Positions 18,264 through 27,324 are shown, counted from the first letter of the stretch. The stretch is DNA of 64,000 nucleotides from Acinetobacter corruptisaponis (GCF_030053775.1 NZ_CP125669.1:868001-932000); one strand, 5' to 3'. Numbers and translations are program-made. The notes: generated by a model not told the origin, from the letters alone.

Positions 18264-19685
18264 ATGCAACCTTTTGTTCTATATAATTCTGAGCAACGTA
18301 AAAAAGTTGAATTTGTGCCACGCAAAGAGGGACAAATCGATATGTATGTCTGTGGTATGACGGTTTACGATTACTGTCATATTGGACACGCTCGGGTTAT
18401 GGTTGCATTTGACTACATCATCCGCTTTTTGCGTAGTCAGGGCTGGAAAGTTCGCTATATCCGCAACATTACTGATATTGATGACAAGATCATTGCCCGT
18501 GCCAATGAAAATGGTGAAACCATCCAGCAACTCACTGCACGCTTTATTGATGCAATGAATGAGGATGCAGCCAACCTCGGCTGTGTACCACCCGATGAAG
18601 CACCAAAAGCAACTGAATATATTGACCAGATGCAAAGCATGATTGGTACGCTGGTGGATAACGGTACAGCCTACCCTGCTGCTAACGGTGATGTTTATTT
18701 TGAAGTGACCAAGTTTGACAAATACGGTCGCTTGTCAGGCCGTAAGCTTGAGGATATGCAGGCGGGCGCCTCTGAACGTGTCGATGTCGAAGTTGAAAAG
18801 AAACATCCTTTTGACTTTGTGCTTTGGAAACACGCCAAGGAAAATGAACCTGCATGGGCTTCACCTTGGGGCAATGGTCGTCCAGGCTGGCATATTGAAT
18901 GTTCTGCGATGTCGACCTGCTGCCTGGGCAATCATTTTGACATTCACGGTGGTGGTTCAGACTTGATGTTCCCGCACCATGAAAATGAAATTGCCCAAAG
19001 TGAGGCCTCAACAGGCGAACAGTATGTGAATTACTGGATGCATGTGGGTTTCATTAATGTCGATGGTGAGAAAATGTCTAAGTCCTTAGGCAACTTCTTT
19101 ACCATTCGTGATGTAATGGAAAAATTCCATCCAGAAGTGATCCGTTACTTTATTGTGTCATCACACTACCGTAGTCCAGTCAACTTCTCTGACTTTGCCT
19201 TGAAAGAGGCGAAAACCGCACTCAGCCGTTTTTATCATTCATTTAAAGCCTACCAGCAAATGTATGGGCAAAAAACAGTTAAGACTTTAGAGCAACGTTT
19301 TGTTGAACGTTTTAATACCGCAATGCGGGATGATTTTAATACTGCGGAAACAATGGCAGTTTTATTTGAGCTAAATAAAGAGTTAAACCGTGCTGTTAAG
19401 GAAGAAATTGCTGAACATGCCACCATTCTCTACTCAACCTTACGCTATTTAACCAATATTCTTGGCTTGGTTCAGCATGATGTGGATGAGTTTTTAAAAT
19501 CGGATATTGGTCAGGAAGCACTTTCCCTTTCTGACACAGAAATTGAAAACTTTATCCAACAACGTGTTGATGCTAAAAAAGCCAAAGACTTTGCTCAGGC
19601 GGATGCCATTCGCCAGTCTTTATTGGATCAGGGTGTTGTGCTTGAGGATACCCGTCAGGGAACGATTTGGCGACGTGCTGATTAA
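18264..19685 (+). CDS. cysS: Cysteinyl-tRNA synthetase
   Basis: 473 aa from ATG at 18264; an in-frame TTG 12 bases earlier is less likely. Class I synthetase: HIGH-type motif in [13 protein letters not shown], Zn ligands CGMTVYD and the later WHIECSAMS...[14 protein letters not shown], and KMSKS in [12 protein letters not shown]. The C-terminal DALR-like helical domain is present ([15 protein letters not shown]). Charges tRNA-Cys. Monocistronic, followed by tRNA-Gly. Confidence 0.97.
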   Translation: MQPFVLYNSEQRKKVEFVPRKEGQIDMYVCGMTVYDYCHIGHARVMVAFDYIIRFLRSQGWKVRYIRNITDIDDKIIARANENGETIQQLTARFIDAMNEDAANLGCVPPDEAPKATEYIDQMQSMIGTLVDNGTAYPAANGDVYFEVTKFDKYGRLSGRKLEDMQAGASERVDVEVEKKHPFDFVLWKHAKENEPAWASPWGNGRPGWHIECSAMSTCCLGNHFDIHGGGSDLMFPHHENEIAQSEASTGEQYVNYWMHVGFINVDGEKMSKSLGNFFTIRDVMEKFHPEVIRYFIVSSHYRSPVNFSDFALKEAKTALSRFYHSFKAYQQMYGQKTVKTLEQRFVERFNTAMRDDFNTAETMAVLFELNKELNRAVKEEIAEHATILYSTLRYLTNILGLVQHDVDEFLKSDIGQEALSLSDTEIENFIQQRVDAKKAKDFAQADAIRQSLLDQGVVLEDTRQGTIWRRAD

Positions 19686-19747
19686 ATCAACACTTAGCAA
19701 CATAGAGAGTTGACAGTTTGATGAAACTCTCTATAATGCGACCTATT

Positions 19748-19823
<76 letters not shown>

Positions 19824-19954
19824 AGATTTTATTTAATAAAATCAGTAAGCTACAAGGAATTAATAAGCCTTGTGGCTTGTTTTTTATTGTCGATGGGTCA
19901 GCTATAGTGGATCATATTTACTATATTTCGCATTAAAAAACGCTTTATATTTCC

Positions 19955-20020
19955 GCAGCGACACCAAAAAAGTTAGGGTATTTTGCCTTTTTCTGAATTT
20001 TGGTGCTGCTGCGACACCAT
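19955..20020. promoter_or_regulatory. Repeats upstream of integrase (att/arm-site or operator candidate)
   Basis: The segment GCAGCGACACCAAAA recurs as a direct repeat core (GCTGCGACACCA, ending next to 20019) and in inverted form (TTTTGGTGCTGCTGC near 19998-20012). Short repeats between the tRNA 3' end and an integrase gene are typical arm-binding sites; not verified. Confidence 0.4.
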
Positions 20021-20038
20021 GAAATTTGGAGTGTTAAA

Positions 20039-21054
20039 ATGCAAAAACCTGTCAAACGCGGCAACGCTTGGCGTATTGTTGTACGTCACAACGGATTACG
20101 TTATTCAGCCACCAGAGACACTGCTCATGAATGTGAACAGTGGGCTGCAAAAAACTATTAGAACTTCAAGCTAGTCCTGATCAAACGACTAAACCTGATA
20201 AGGTTCACATATCTTTCTACGCCCTATTCGAACTTTATTACAACGAATCTGGCAAAAATAAGAAAAGCCAAAAGTTTATTGATCAGCAATTGAAATTGTT
20301 GAGAAAGCAATGGGGTACTTCTGCTGACCTGTCTATCCATGATTTAAGCCCACAAATCGTTAAGGACTGGCGCGACAAACGTTTAAAAGCAGTAAAACCT
20401 GCAACCGTCAGTAGACAATTCGCAGTCTACAGTGCTGCGTTTAACTATGCTCGTAAAGAACTGTTCCTAACCAAGGAAAATCCTTTTAAAGAAGTCAACA
20501 GGCCTCCTGAGGCACAGCCTAGAAACCAGCGTGTTAGCAGAGAGGATGAAGAAACCATTATAGCTGGCTTGAAATATCAGCGCGGCCAAGTCCCAACAAA
20601 ACAAATGCACTACGTTGCCTGGGCTTTTCTATTTGCACTTGAGACCGCAATGCGACGCGGTGAAATTATAGGTATTGAAAAAAAGAATGTTTATGATGAT
20701 TTCATTCGTTTGACAGATACTAAAAACGGTAAAAGACGTGACGTACCTTTAACCAAACGTGCCAAAGAATTATTAGCCTTGCTTGATACTCCTGAGCACG
20801 ACCCTAGATTGATTCCCCATAATACGAATTCATTTAGGCTGATTTGGCAACGCAATCTAACCCAAACGGGTTTGGTTGGAAAAATCCGTTTCCATGACAC
20901 ACGGCACGAAGCGATTACCAGATTCGTGCATAATTATAAATTACCACTGGAAATATTGTCGAAAATTACTGGGCATGAAACCATTTCCATTCTGGTGAAC
21001 ACATACTACAACCCGACCGCAACCGAAATAGCCCGAATGCTTGATGCAGCCTGA
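20039..21054 (+). CDS. Phage tyrosine integrase, interrupted by a -1 frame change
   Basis: ATG at 20039 opens an integrase N-terminus (VKRGNAWRIVVRHNGLRYSA) that stops at TAG 20159-20161. The rest continues one frame back (from about 20140) to 21054: SAM-like core-binding domain, then catalytic domain with Arg in ETAMRRGEIIGIE, HDTRHEAITRF (His-x-x-Arg), TGHET and Tyr in NTYYNPTATEIARM. The junction is A AAA AAC, so translation could join both parts by -1 slippage, or one A was lost from a homopolymer. Using the GTG at 20140 alone would lack the arm-binding domain. Catalytic residues are intact. Confidence 0.82.
20149..20155 (+). other. Slippery heptamer A AAA AAC at the integrase frame change
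   Basis: In the upstream frame the codons are GCA AAA AAC TAT TAG; slipping back one base after AAC gives CTA TTA GAA, the downstream integrase frame. X XXY YYZ consensus is met exactly, but I see no convincing stimulatory stem right after it. Confidence 0.5.
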
Positions 21055-21055
21055 A

Positions 21056-21081
21056 ATAAAAAGCCCCTCTTAGTTGGGGCT
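21056..21081 (-). terminator. Hairpin after integrase, T run on the minus strand
   Basis: AGCCCC (21062-21067) pairs with GGGGCT (21076-21081). The T-rich tract lies on the minus-strand exit, so it would mainly stop leftward transcription, though it may also act weakly on the integrase mRNA. Confidence 0.5.
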
Positions 21082-21260
21082 ATAAAAACATTCCACTTAA
21101 CTTTACTATTGAGTACAATTAATCAATATTTGTTAGAGTGCAAAGTAAAAATGTTACACAACGTTGAGGGTAATTATTCTGATGAAAATGGGAATTTAAT
21201 ACACGCACCAACAAACTTAAAAAATGTGCGCGTAGAATTTAAGGGAAAAAACAATAAGCT

Positions 21261-22251
21261 TATTATTAACCTGAATTACGGATAAGAAATTGACTTGAAA
21301 AAAAAGTAGTTAGAACAATTTAGAAAGTTACGACACAACCTAAAAGCTCTAACTACCATGTACGATTTTACAGAAATTTTTTGTAGTGTTGATGATTTTT
21401 TCAAAAAGTTTGAACCTATCTATTGGCAATTCCTCAAACAGGAGAAGAAACGTCAACGTATCCGACAAGCCACACTCTCCTTGTCTGAAATTGTGACGAT
21501 CTCCATTTGCTATAAAGCTTCTCAAATGCATAACTTTAAAGCTTTTTTCCAACTTCTATGTCAATATGAAAGCAGGTTGTTTAAAGAGTTACCTTGTTAT
21601 AAAAATATACTTACTCTTATCAATCAACATCAGCTTGCGATTCATGCTTTGCATTATGCGTTAAATCAGCATAAGGAAGATTCATATCTATGGATTGATT
21701 CGACACCTTTGCCTGTATGTAAAAATAAAAGAATTCCTAAAGAACATCATGCTTTAGATGATATTGCTTCTCGTGGTAAAAGTTCTATGGGGTGGTTTTA
21801 TGGTTGTAAATTACACCTGTTGATGAATCATCAAGGGGAGATTGTAAATTCAGATATCTCGAATGGACATATTGCTGATATTAGAAAGGTAGAAAAACTA
21901 GTTGATGGATTATCAGCAAGAGTCTATGGTGATCGGGGATATATCAGCCAAGCACTAAAAGAAACTCTTAAAGAGCAAGGCATTGATTTAATTACCTATC
22001 CTAGAAAGAATATGAAAGTTATGCTATTACCATTTTCTGATGAATTTCACTTACGTCAACGAAAAAGAATTGAAACGTTAATAGGTTTACTGAAAGAAAA
22101 ATACCATTTGGTCACAGGAAAACATCGTTCAATTGCGGGTTTCTTATCAGGTGTATTTTCCTCTTTATGTGCTTATCAGCTTTGTCAGAAGAATAAGCCT
22201 CAAATTCATGTGGTTAATTCTTTGGCTTATCCGTAACTGGGGTTATTATTA
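21261..22251 (+). mobile_element. IS982-family insertion sequence, copy 2, with 8-bp duplication
   Basis: Element 21269..22243, nearly identical to copy 1. It is flanked by TATTATTA on both sides (21261-21268, 22244-22251). The duplication is 8 bp here and 7 bp at copy 1, within the variable range for this family. The duplication length is confirmed by the interrupted gene, whose frame is restored only with 8 bp. Confidence 0.93.
21358..22236 (+). CDS. IS982-family DDE transposase (copy 2)
   Basis: 292 aa; same catalytic residues as copy 1 (Asp in YLWIDSTPL, Asp in RVYGDRGY, Glu in RKRIETLIG). Cys replaces Tyr at about residue 9. Intact frame, so it can in principle supply transposase to both copies. 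Confidence 0.93.
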   Translation: MYDFTEIFCSVDDFFKKFEPIYWQFLKQEKKRQRIRQATLSLSEIVTISICYKASQMHNFKAFFQLLCQYESRLFKELPCYKNILTLINQHQLAIHALHYALNQHKEDSYLWIDSTPLPVCKNKRIPKEHHALDDIASRGKSSMGWFYGCKLHLLMNHQGEIVNSDISNGHIADIRKVEKLVDGLSARVYGDRGYISQALKETLKEQGIDLITYPRKNMKVMLLPFSDEFHLRQRKRIETLIGLLKEKYHLVTGKHRSIAGFLSGVFSSLCAYQLCQKNKPQIHVVNSLAYP

Positions 22252-22949
22252 AAGAAAATAGCAAGATAAGTAATAGTAGAATAATTTTTGTTGCTGATAA
22301 CGGTGTATGTGTTGTTGGTGATAACTGCAAATGGGTTGGGGCTGTGCGGGTGGGTATCGACTGTTTTGTCCTTTTAGGGAGCCGTGTCACATGCACAAAT
22401 CCATCAGTTATCTACACTGCTGAAAGAACTTTCGCTATCATCGGTGATGATGTAATGATTGCAACAAAAGTGTATTTCAGATGCGAAGACTCGCATGCAA
22501 TTTATGATGTTGAATCTGGCGATAGAGTTAATCCATCTAAAAACATCATTATTGGTGAGCATGTGTGGCTGGCTGACGAAGTGGGCATTTTACCAAACAC
22601 ATCCATTGGTGAGGGGTCCATAATTGGAACAAGAGCACTAGCAAAAGGTAACTACCCGAACAATACATTAATTGTCGGAATGATTGCTAAAGTTGTTAAA
22701 CATGATGTAGTTTGGGAAAGAGCGCATACAGCATTAACACAGCCGCTATTTAAACATAATGCTAAAGCTCAAAATTTAGATATATCAAAACAGGCATGGA
22801 ATAAAACGGATGTAAATAGAAAAAAAATTGTTATTGGCGAGAAAGCATACAAACTTTTAAATGAATACATACATCTTGTTCCGCAATTTGATTTTTCACA
22901 AGTATGTATGCATGATGAAGTAAACTAACAGAATATAATTAAAATAAAA

Positions 22950-22981
22950 AGTGCTCACAATCAATGATGAGAGTGAGCGCT
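22950..22981 (-). terminator. Terminator of the prophage lysis genes
   Basis: AGTGCTCAC (22950-22958) pairs with GTGAGCGCT (22973-22981); minus-strand exit is T-rich (TTTTTATTTTAATT). The same element recurs at the second prophage endolysin. Confidence 0.82.
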
Positions 22982-22992
22982 GACAATTCACT

Positions 22993-23517
22993 TCAATTAT
23001 CGACTGCTGCGTATCTAAGTTGCCCTGCGACACGATTTGTCCAGCCTTTGCCATAACTGGGCCATGTCGATAGTTTTGTGTAGTACGTTAGGCGCTCTGC
23101 ATTAAACCTCATCAACACGTCATTTAAATCAGTACTGTTAATTACTTGCAGCGTGACTGGCCCAATAATTCCGTCATCAGCAACACCTACAGCACTTTGT
23201 AATTTACGCTTAGCTGTAGCCATGCCAGCGTTAATAGCAAAGTCCCACACTTGAAATACAATTGCTGGATTAATGCTGTTTGCGTTAAGCGCATCCCACC
23301 AATCCCGTTTGTAGATATTTTTGGCCTGTGCCAAAGTCAGGTTTTTAATATCAAGTTGCGGATAGGTCATTGCTGAAATGCCGTATTTCGTGCCTTTTAA
23401 TTGACCTTTCCCGATAATGCCAGTGGTCCAGTTACCACGATCATTTTTATCGTTTGTGAAGTTTCCCTCATGCCCAATCAAGCGCTCAAAAGCCTGATCA
23501 AAAGTTAATTTGCTCAT
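22993..23517 (-). CDS. Phage endolysin, glycoside hydrolase 108 (N-acetylmuramidase) type
   Basis: 174 aa. GH108 catalytic domain starts FDQAFERLIGHEGNFTNDKNDRGN with the catalytic Glu in GHEGN, followed by GKGQLKGTKYGIS; the C-terminal part is a PG_binding_3-like domain (GVADDGIIGPVTLQVIN). Cleaves peptidoglycan at host lysis. No signal peptide, so it depends on the adjacent holin; its ATG overlaps the holin stop (ATGA). Almost identical to the endolysin at 50257-50781 (Val/Ile at one position noticed). Confidence 0.93.
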   Translation of the reverse strand: MSKLTFDQAFERLIGHEGNFTNDKNDRGNWTTGIIGKGQLKGTKYGISAMTYPQLDIKNLTLAQAKNIYKRDWWDALNANSINPAIVFQVWDFAINAGMATAKRKLQSAVGVADDGIIGPVTLQVINSTDLNDVLMRFNAERLTYYTKLSTWPSYGKGWTNRVAGQLRYAAVDN

Positions 23518-23849
23518 TGAATCTTCCCTCCACTAATAACTGACTTCCAGATCAACACGAAAGTATCAATTGCCTTACCGCCCAAATGCCCCGCTATGCC
23601 TGCCAGAACTCCAATCAGTACCAGTGGCATTTCCCAGTAAATACAAAGCAAAACCGTAATGATTCCAGCAAATGCACTGACAATTAATTCACCTGTCAAA
23701 CGCCAGAAAACAACGCTCAGCGGCTGTGGCTCTTTTGCTTGATTAAGCCGTCTAATAAATGCGACCAGACCGCCAAACATAGATAACGCAATGATCCAAC
23801 CGTATGTTATTAATCCTGCCAAGATTTCTTTAATTGTAATTTTGTCCAC
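23514..23849 (-). CDS. Phage holin (LydA/holin family with membrane segments)
   Basis: 111 aa with three probable membrane helices: ILAGLITYGWIIALSMFGGLVAF (about 9-31), ELIVSAFAGIITVLLCIYW (about 53-71) and PLVLIGVLAGIAGHLGG (about 74-90). A short polar N-terminus and charged linker (RRLNQAKEPQPLS). Position just upstream of endolysin on the same strand and in 4-bp overlap supports holin function: timing pores in the inner membrane for lysis. Confidence 0.82.
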   Translation of the reverse strand: MDKITIKEILAGLITYGWIIALSMFGGLVAFIRRLNQAKEPQPLSVVFWRLTGELIVSAFAGIITVLLCIYWEMPLVLIGVLAGIAGHLGGKAIDTFVLIWKSVISGGKIQ

Positions 23850-23861
23850 ATTGCACCCAAT

Positions 23862-23892
23862 AAAAAACTCTACGCCTTGACGTAGAGTTTTA
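23862..23892. terminator. Terminator between holin and Gp49-like gene
   Basis: Perfect 11-bp stem AAAACTCTACG / CGTAGAGTTTT with a CCTTGA loop; A/T runs on both sides. It separates the lysis pair from the upstream gene. Confidence 0.85.
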
Positions 23893-23917
23893 TTGAATAG
23901 TGAATAATTAGCGAACC

Positions 23918-24250
23918 TTACAGGGGGATACGGGCATTTTCATACGCAACCTTGCGGCCAATCTCAGCATCAAAGTTTTCGGGGCTTATACATGCTGATT
24001 CGCCTGTGACGGTAAAGCCGTTTTTAAGGACAAGAACACAGAAAGTTAATAGTTCAAGTTGATGTGGTACAGGTAAGACAGTATCGGGTGTGCTATGTGG
24101 GTCATAACAGGGATTCGCTCGATAACCATCAGCAGCAGTAAAATAATGCTCGCTAAGAATCACACCATCAATATGTTCAGGCATTAAACGCGGTGCATTT
24201 AAACCTTTGCCCTGAATTTCCTGCTCGATTTGTTGTTCAGTGCTAGACAT
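23918..24250 (-). CDS. Gp49-like phage protein (N4 Gp49 / Sf6 gene 66 family)
   Basis: 110 aa from ATG at 24250 (MSSTEQQIEQEIQ); an in-frame start 15 bases earlier is less likely. Family markers are SEHYFTAADGY in the middle and VLVLKNGFTVTGESACISPENFDAEIGRKVAYENAR at the end (shown here only as end points of the domain: VLVLKNG to YENAR). These small proteins are frequent in tailed phages; function unknown. Located between the terminase remnant and holin. Confidence 0.8.
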   Translation of the reverse strand: MSSTEQQIEQEIQGKGLNAPRLMPEHIDGVILSEHYFTAADGYRANPCYDPHSTPDTVLPVPHQLELLTFCVLVLKNGFTVTGESACISPENFDAEIGRKVAYENARIPL

Positions 24251-24270
24251 TAGATAAAACCTCAATAAAA

Positions 24271-24293
24271 AAGACAGTCGTTTTGACTGCCTT
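24271..24293 (-). terminator. Terminator after the terminase remnant
   Basis: AAGACAGTC pairs with GACTGCCTT (one mismatch) around a GTTTT loop; minus-strand exit is a run of T. No gene lies in the 24294-24437 stretch. Confidence 0.6.
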
Positions 24294-24437
24294 AGTATTG
24301 GGTAATTGTGAGAATTAACCTTGCCCTACAGGGGGTAATTAAAATCACATCAAACTTGTTTTTTAAAATTAATTAGTTAGAATCCTTTTGCCCGATAGGA
24401 TATTAGGCACTCTGATCTGCTTGTTTATGAGGTCGAG

Positions 24438-25235
24438 TCAAGATACTTCAGGATAGAAGTAATACACAACTACCATATCCTTTGCATAATAGTTACCATC
24501 CTTGGCAACCTGAAACGCTTCTTCAGGGAATGATGGATATTCCTGCCAAGTCTTTGCCTGATCTCCTTTAAGATCATTATCACGGGTTACGACATACCAG
24601 GCACGCTGATCAGGATCAATGTGACAAGAGACACCCATTGAATCTTTTACTTTTTGCTCTAACTCATCAAAATATTCATGGTCAGCAGCAGAGATAATGA
24701 TTGCTGATGCGTCTAAACGATATTTTGGTTTCTGAATAGCTACAGCATCAAAGAATTCAATACATCCTTCATCAAGGAACTGATTGAGCATCTGTTGTAA
24801 ATTTTGCTGCAAATCTTTATTGGTGAGTTCTTCTACTTCCTCAATTAATTTAGCGAAAAGATTCCGTGACCGAGAAATGTCTCTACGGTGCGCAATGCGC
24901 ACCTGCGCAATTGCCCTCGCATTTTCCTCTATCGTTTCTTCTTCTGATATATCAAAGTCTTGGCGTTCATCGTAGATAGTGCGCAATTCTTCCGAATGCA
25001 CTGATTTGCTGCGCACCTGATTGCGCACCGTGTCCTTTCTTACGATTTCATCGGCTACATCATTGATCGTCTGGTTGAGGTCACGTTGCCAGCCATACTT
25101 GGCTGCACGCTTGCGAATCGTGTTATCGCTTTTAATGCCATGTTCACTCGCGATCTGGCGCAAACTCTTAATACCAGCACGATAATCTAGCTCTATCTTT
25201 TTCCAGTCGGGAGTTACTTTATCAGACATGATCAC
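24438..25235 (-). pseudogene. Fused remnant of terminase small and large subunits
   Basis: 265 aa. Residues 1 to about 165 are a terminase small subunit: DNA-binding N-terminus (LDYRAGIKSLRQIASEHGI, TIRKRAAKYGWQRDL) and helical oligomerisation part (VRIAHRRDISRSRNLFAKLI). From about residue 170 the sequence changes to a terminase large-subunit fragment (PKYRLDAS...ISAADHEYFDELEQKV... QRAWYVVTRDND, then EYPSFPEEAFQVAKDGNYYAK). ATPase and nuclease motifs are missing, so it cannot package DNA. An in-frame deletion joined the genes; the last residues (DMVVVYYFYPEVS) look like another junction. Confidence 0.8.
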
Positions 25236-25311
25236 TATGCTCTTTCAATAGCATAATGATCAGTGAGTTAGATCAGTGAAGTCGAACCTTATAGGGGTAA
25301 TATATAAATGT

Positions 25312-26007
25312 TTATTGAAAATTGAAGTCATTTAGATAAGTTACTCCAACGGAGCGCGTAATTTCTAAATTCTTAGGTAAGGCACTCATAGCGTTTAGCA
25401 TTGTACGCATAATATTGATAAACGCATTCAAACACCAATTTGCGAAAACAGAGGTATCAATTGCATCAATCCATGACTGATATTGATTAACGTGTTTGAA
25501 ATAATCCTTTGATTTCTGTCTATAAAATGGTTTCAGACAATCTGGATAATTATAACTACCCAAGGTCACTAATTGAGATCTTGGATGTGTTAGAGCATTT
25601 CTTAAATTAATCAAAGTACAATAATCTTGATATACTTTATCGCCTTTATTCCATTGTTTACCTGTACATACTTCAATAATAGTATTTATTTTTATAAAAA
25701 TTTGTTTTCTCTCAGATTCCTGAGTACGCAATGTATTAATCAAATCTTTTTCTACTTTAGGTAAACCTACAAAGTATGAAACACTCCCTCTAGTCAAAAT
25801 TGATTTTTGATTTTCCTCTTGTCTTTTATCATGTTTCTCTTTTGCCTGAATTAATTTTGTTCCAATCTCTATATATTCATTTACAAAAGCTTCCATGCTT
25901 GCTGAACATAATTGAATAACAATGCAACTTTGGCCCATCCTTGCAGCTTCTTTAGCTCTATTAAATAAACCAACTGATATTGACGGTAAAAAATGAGGCT
26001 GGTCCAT
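25312..26007 (-). CDS. HEPN-domain protein, prophage cargo
   Basis: 231 aa, mostly helical, no membrane segment. The motif LINLRNALTHPRS (about residues 136-148) has Arg-x4-His with an adjacent Asn, the catalytic signature of HEPN ribonucleases; an upstream helix CSASMEAFVNEYIE resembles the first HEPN helix with a conserved Glu. HEPN proteins are often RNases in toxin-antitoxin or anti-phage systems. No nucleotidyltransferase partner is next to it: upstream is an IS, downstream the terminase remnant. It lies in the prophage cargo position. Function is inference from the motif. Confidence 0.65.
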   Translation of the reverse strand: MDQPHFLPSISVGLFNRAKEAARMGQSCIVIQLCSASMEAFVNEYIEIGTKLIQAKEKHDKRQEENQKSILTRGSVSYFVGLPKVEKDLINTLRTQESERKQIFIKINTIIEVCTGKQWNKGDKVYQDYCTLINLRNALTHPRSQLVTLGSYNYPDCLKPFYRQKSKDYFKHVNQYQSWIDAIDTSVFANWCLNAFINIMRTMLNAMSALPKNLEITRSVGVTYLNDFNFQ

Positions 26008-26084
26008 TTTTATATAATTCCTAGAAAAAATTATATATATTTTAAAATTCTTAGTTTAGCAACGTTTTAAATTTTCAATCAATG

Positions 26085-26164
26085 TGGACTGCCACCACTC
26101 TCCTAGACAAATATCGTCTATTCTTGGACTGCCACCACTCTCCTAGACAAATATCGTCTATTCT
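26085..26164. repeat. 40-bp tandem duplication of an IS3 left end
   Basis: Two exact copies of a 40-bp unit starting TGGACTGCCACCACTCTCCT (26085-26124 and 26125-26164). The unit is the left terminal repeat plus adjacent subterminal sequence of the following IS. Confidence 0.93.
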
Positions 26165-26185
26165 TTTTGCATAGGAGAGAACATT

Positions 26186-26470
26186 ATGAGTGGACAACGC
26201 TATACCCCAGAATTTAAAGATGAAGCTGTTAAATTGATTACTGAACGTGGATATTCTGTCAGTGATGTGGCAGAACGTTTAGGTGTATCACAACACAGTA
26301 TTTATAAATGGCTTAAAGCTGTACATCCATTACACAACAATCATGATGAACATGAACTGCTTGAAGCAAAGAAAGAAATCCTACGCCTTAAAAGTCAGCT
26401 TAAACAGACTGAAGAGGAACGAGATATCTTAAAAAAGGCCGCAAGGTACTTTGCAAGCCTGCCCGAGTGA
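26186..26470 (+). CDS. IS3-family transposase OrfA
   Basis: 94 aa: HTH_Tnp_1 domain (RYTPEFKDEAVKLITERGYS, VAERLGVSQHSIYKWLKA) and a C-terminal coiled coil (EAKKEILRLKSQLKQTEEER). Slippery A AAA AAG at 26431-26437 in codons TTA AAA AAG allows -1 frameshifting into OrfB. Good RBS (AGGAGAGAA) before ATG. Confidence 0.93.
   Translation: MSGQRYTPEFKDEAVKLITERGYSVSDVAERLGVSQHSIYKWLKAVHPLHNNHDEHELLEAKKEILRLKSQLKQTEEERDILKKAARYFASLPE
26431..26437 (+). other. Programmed -1 frameshift heptamer A AAA AAG
   Basis: The OrfA frame reads TTA AAA AAG GCC; -1 slippage continues GRKVLCKPARVKYQF into OrfB with no stop. Confidence 0.8.
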
Positions 26471-27324
26471 AGTATCAATTCATCCTTGAATACAGCCATC
26501 AATTTAAGATTAAAACGATGTGTCGGGTATTAAAGATCGCTCGCGCTGGCTATTACGCTTGGCTACATGAACCTGAATCAAGTAGAACCCTTGAAGACAA
26601 GCGTTTATTACAGCTCATACGTTCTTCTTATGATGCTAGCTATGGTATCTATGGTTACCGACGAATTACTTTAGACCTTAAAGAATTAGGTGAAGGCTGT
26701 GGTCCTAATCGTGTACTGAAGATCATGAAAAACAATGGTATTACAGCTGTACGAGGGTATAAGAAACATAAAAGCTATGGTCGAGGCCGTCCTCAGATTG
26801 TGCCACCCAACCATTTAAATCGACAGTTTGTCGTAAATACTCCAGACACCTCTTGGGTGACTGATATTACTTACATCCGCACATGGCAAGGCTGGTTATA
26901 TCTGGCTGTGGTTCTCGATTTATATTCAAGGAAAGTCATCGGTTGGTCAATGAAACCTACGCTTGCTAAGGATATCGTTTTGGATGCACTTCTTATGGCA
27001 GTATGGCGACGCAGACCCAATGAACCTGTGATCATACATTCAGACCAAGGCTCACAATACAGCAGCGGAGACTGGCATAAATTCTGTCAAAAGCATAACT
27101 TGATTCCCAGTATGAGTCGCAGAGGAAACTGTTGGGACAATGCTGTTGCAGAATCCTTTTTTAGCAGCTTAAAGAAAGAAAGAATTAAAAAGAGAATCTA
27201 TAAAACTCGAGAAATGGCGCGTGCAGATGTGTTTGATTACATCGAGATGTTTTACAATCGGATTAGGCGCCATTCGCATCTCGACGGAATGAGCCCAGAA
27301 GCATTTGAGGCAGTTTCAAAATGA
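26467..27324 (+). CDS. IS3-family transposase OrfB (DDE)
   Basis: 285 aa from GTG at 26467, overlapping the OrfA stop by 4 bp; the frame stays open back to the slippery site, so the active form is probably OrfAB. HTH_21 region YGIYGYRRITLDLKELG; rve core with Asp in SWVTDITYIRTW, Asp in VIIHSDQGSQYSS and Glu in NAVAESFFSSLKKE; C-terminal YNRIRRHSHLDGMSPEAFE. Intact. Confidence 0.93.
   Translation: MKYQFILEYSHQFKIKTMCRVLKIARAGYYAWLHEPESSRTLEDKRLLQLIRSSYDASYGIYGYRRITLDLKELGEGCGPNRVLKIMKNNGITAVRGYKKHKSYGRGRPQIVPPNHLNRQFVVNTPDTSWVTDITYIRTWQGWLYLAVVLDLYSRKVIGWSMKPTLAKDIVLDALLMAVWRRRPNEPVIIHSDQGSQYSSGDWHKFCQKHNLIPSMSRRGNCWDNAVAESFFSSLKKERIKKRIYKTREMARADVFDYIEMFYNRIRRHSHLDGMSPEAFEAVSK

Larger units (their letters stand above)
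21151..22928 (+). pseudogene. Phage-borne hexapeptide acyltransferase split by IS982 copy 2
   Basis: The 5' part is 21151..21268 (MLHNVEGNYSDENGNL...), the 3' part 22252..22928. Removing the IS and one 8-bp duplication restores one continuous frame of 264 codons. The rejoined protein shows left-handed beta-helix repeats (VCVVGDNCKWVG, FAIIGDDVMIATKVYF, IIIGEHVWLADEVGILPNTSIGEGSIIGT) and a C-terminal helical tail. The His in EDSHAIYD is the likely catalytic one. Prophage acyltransferases of this fold can O-acetylate capsule or LPS (lysogenic conversion). The 3' fragment may still be translated from an internal start near 22344, but would lack the first coils. Confidence 0.85.
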
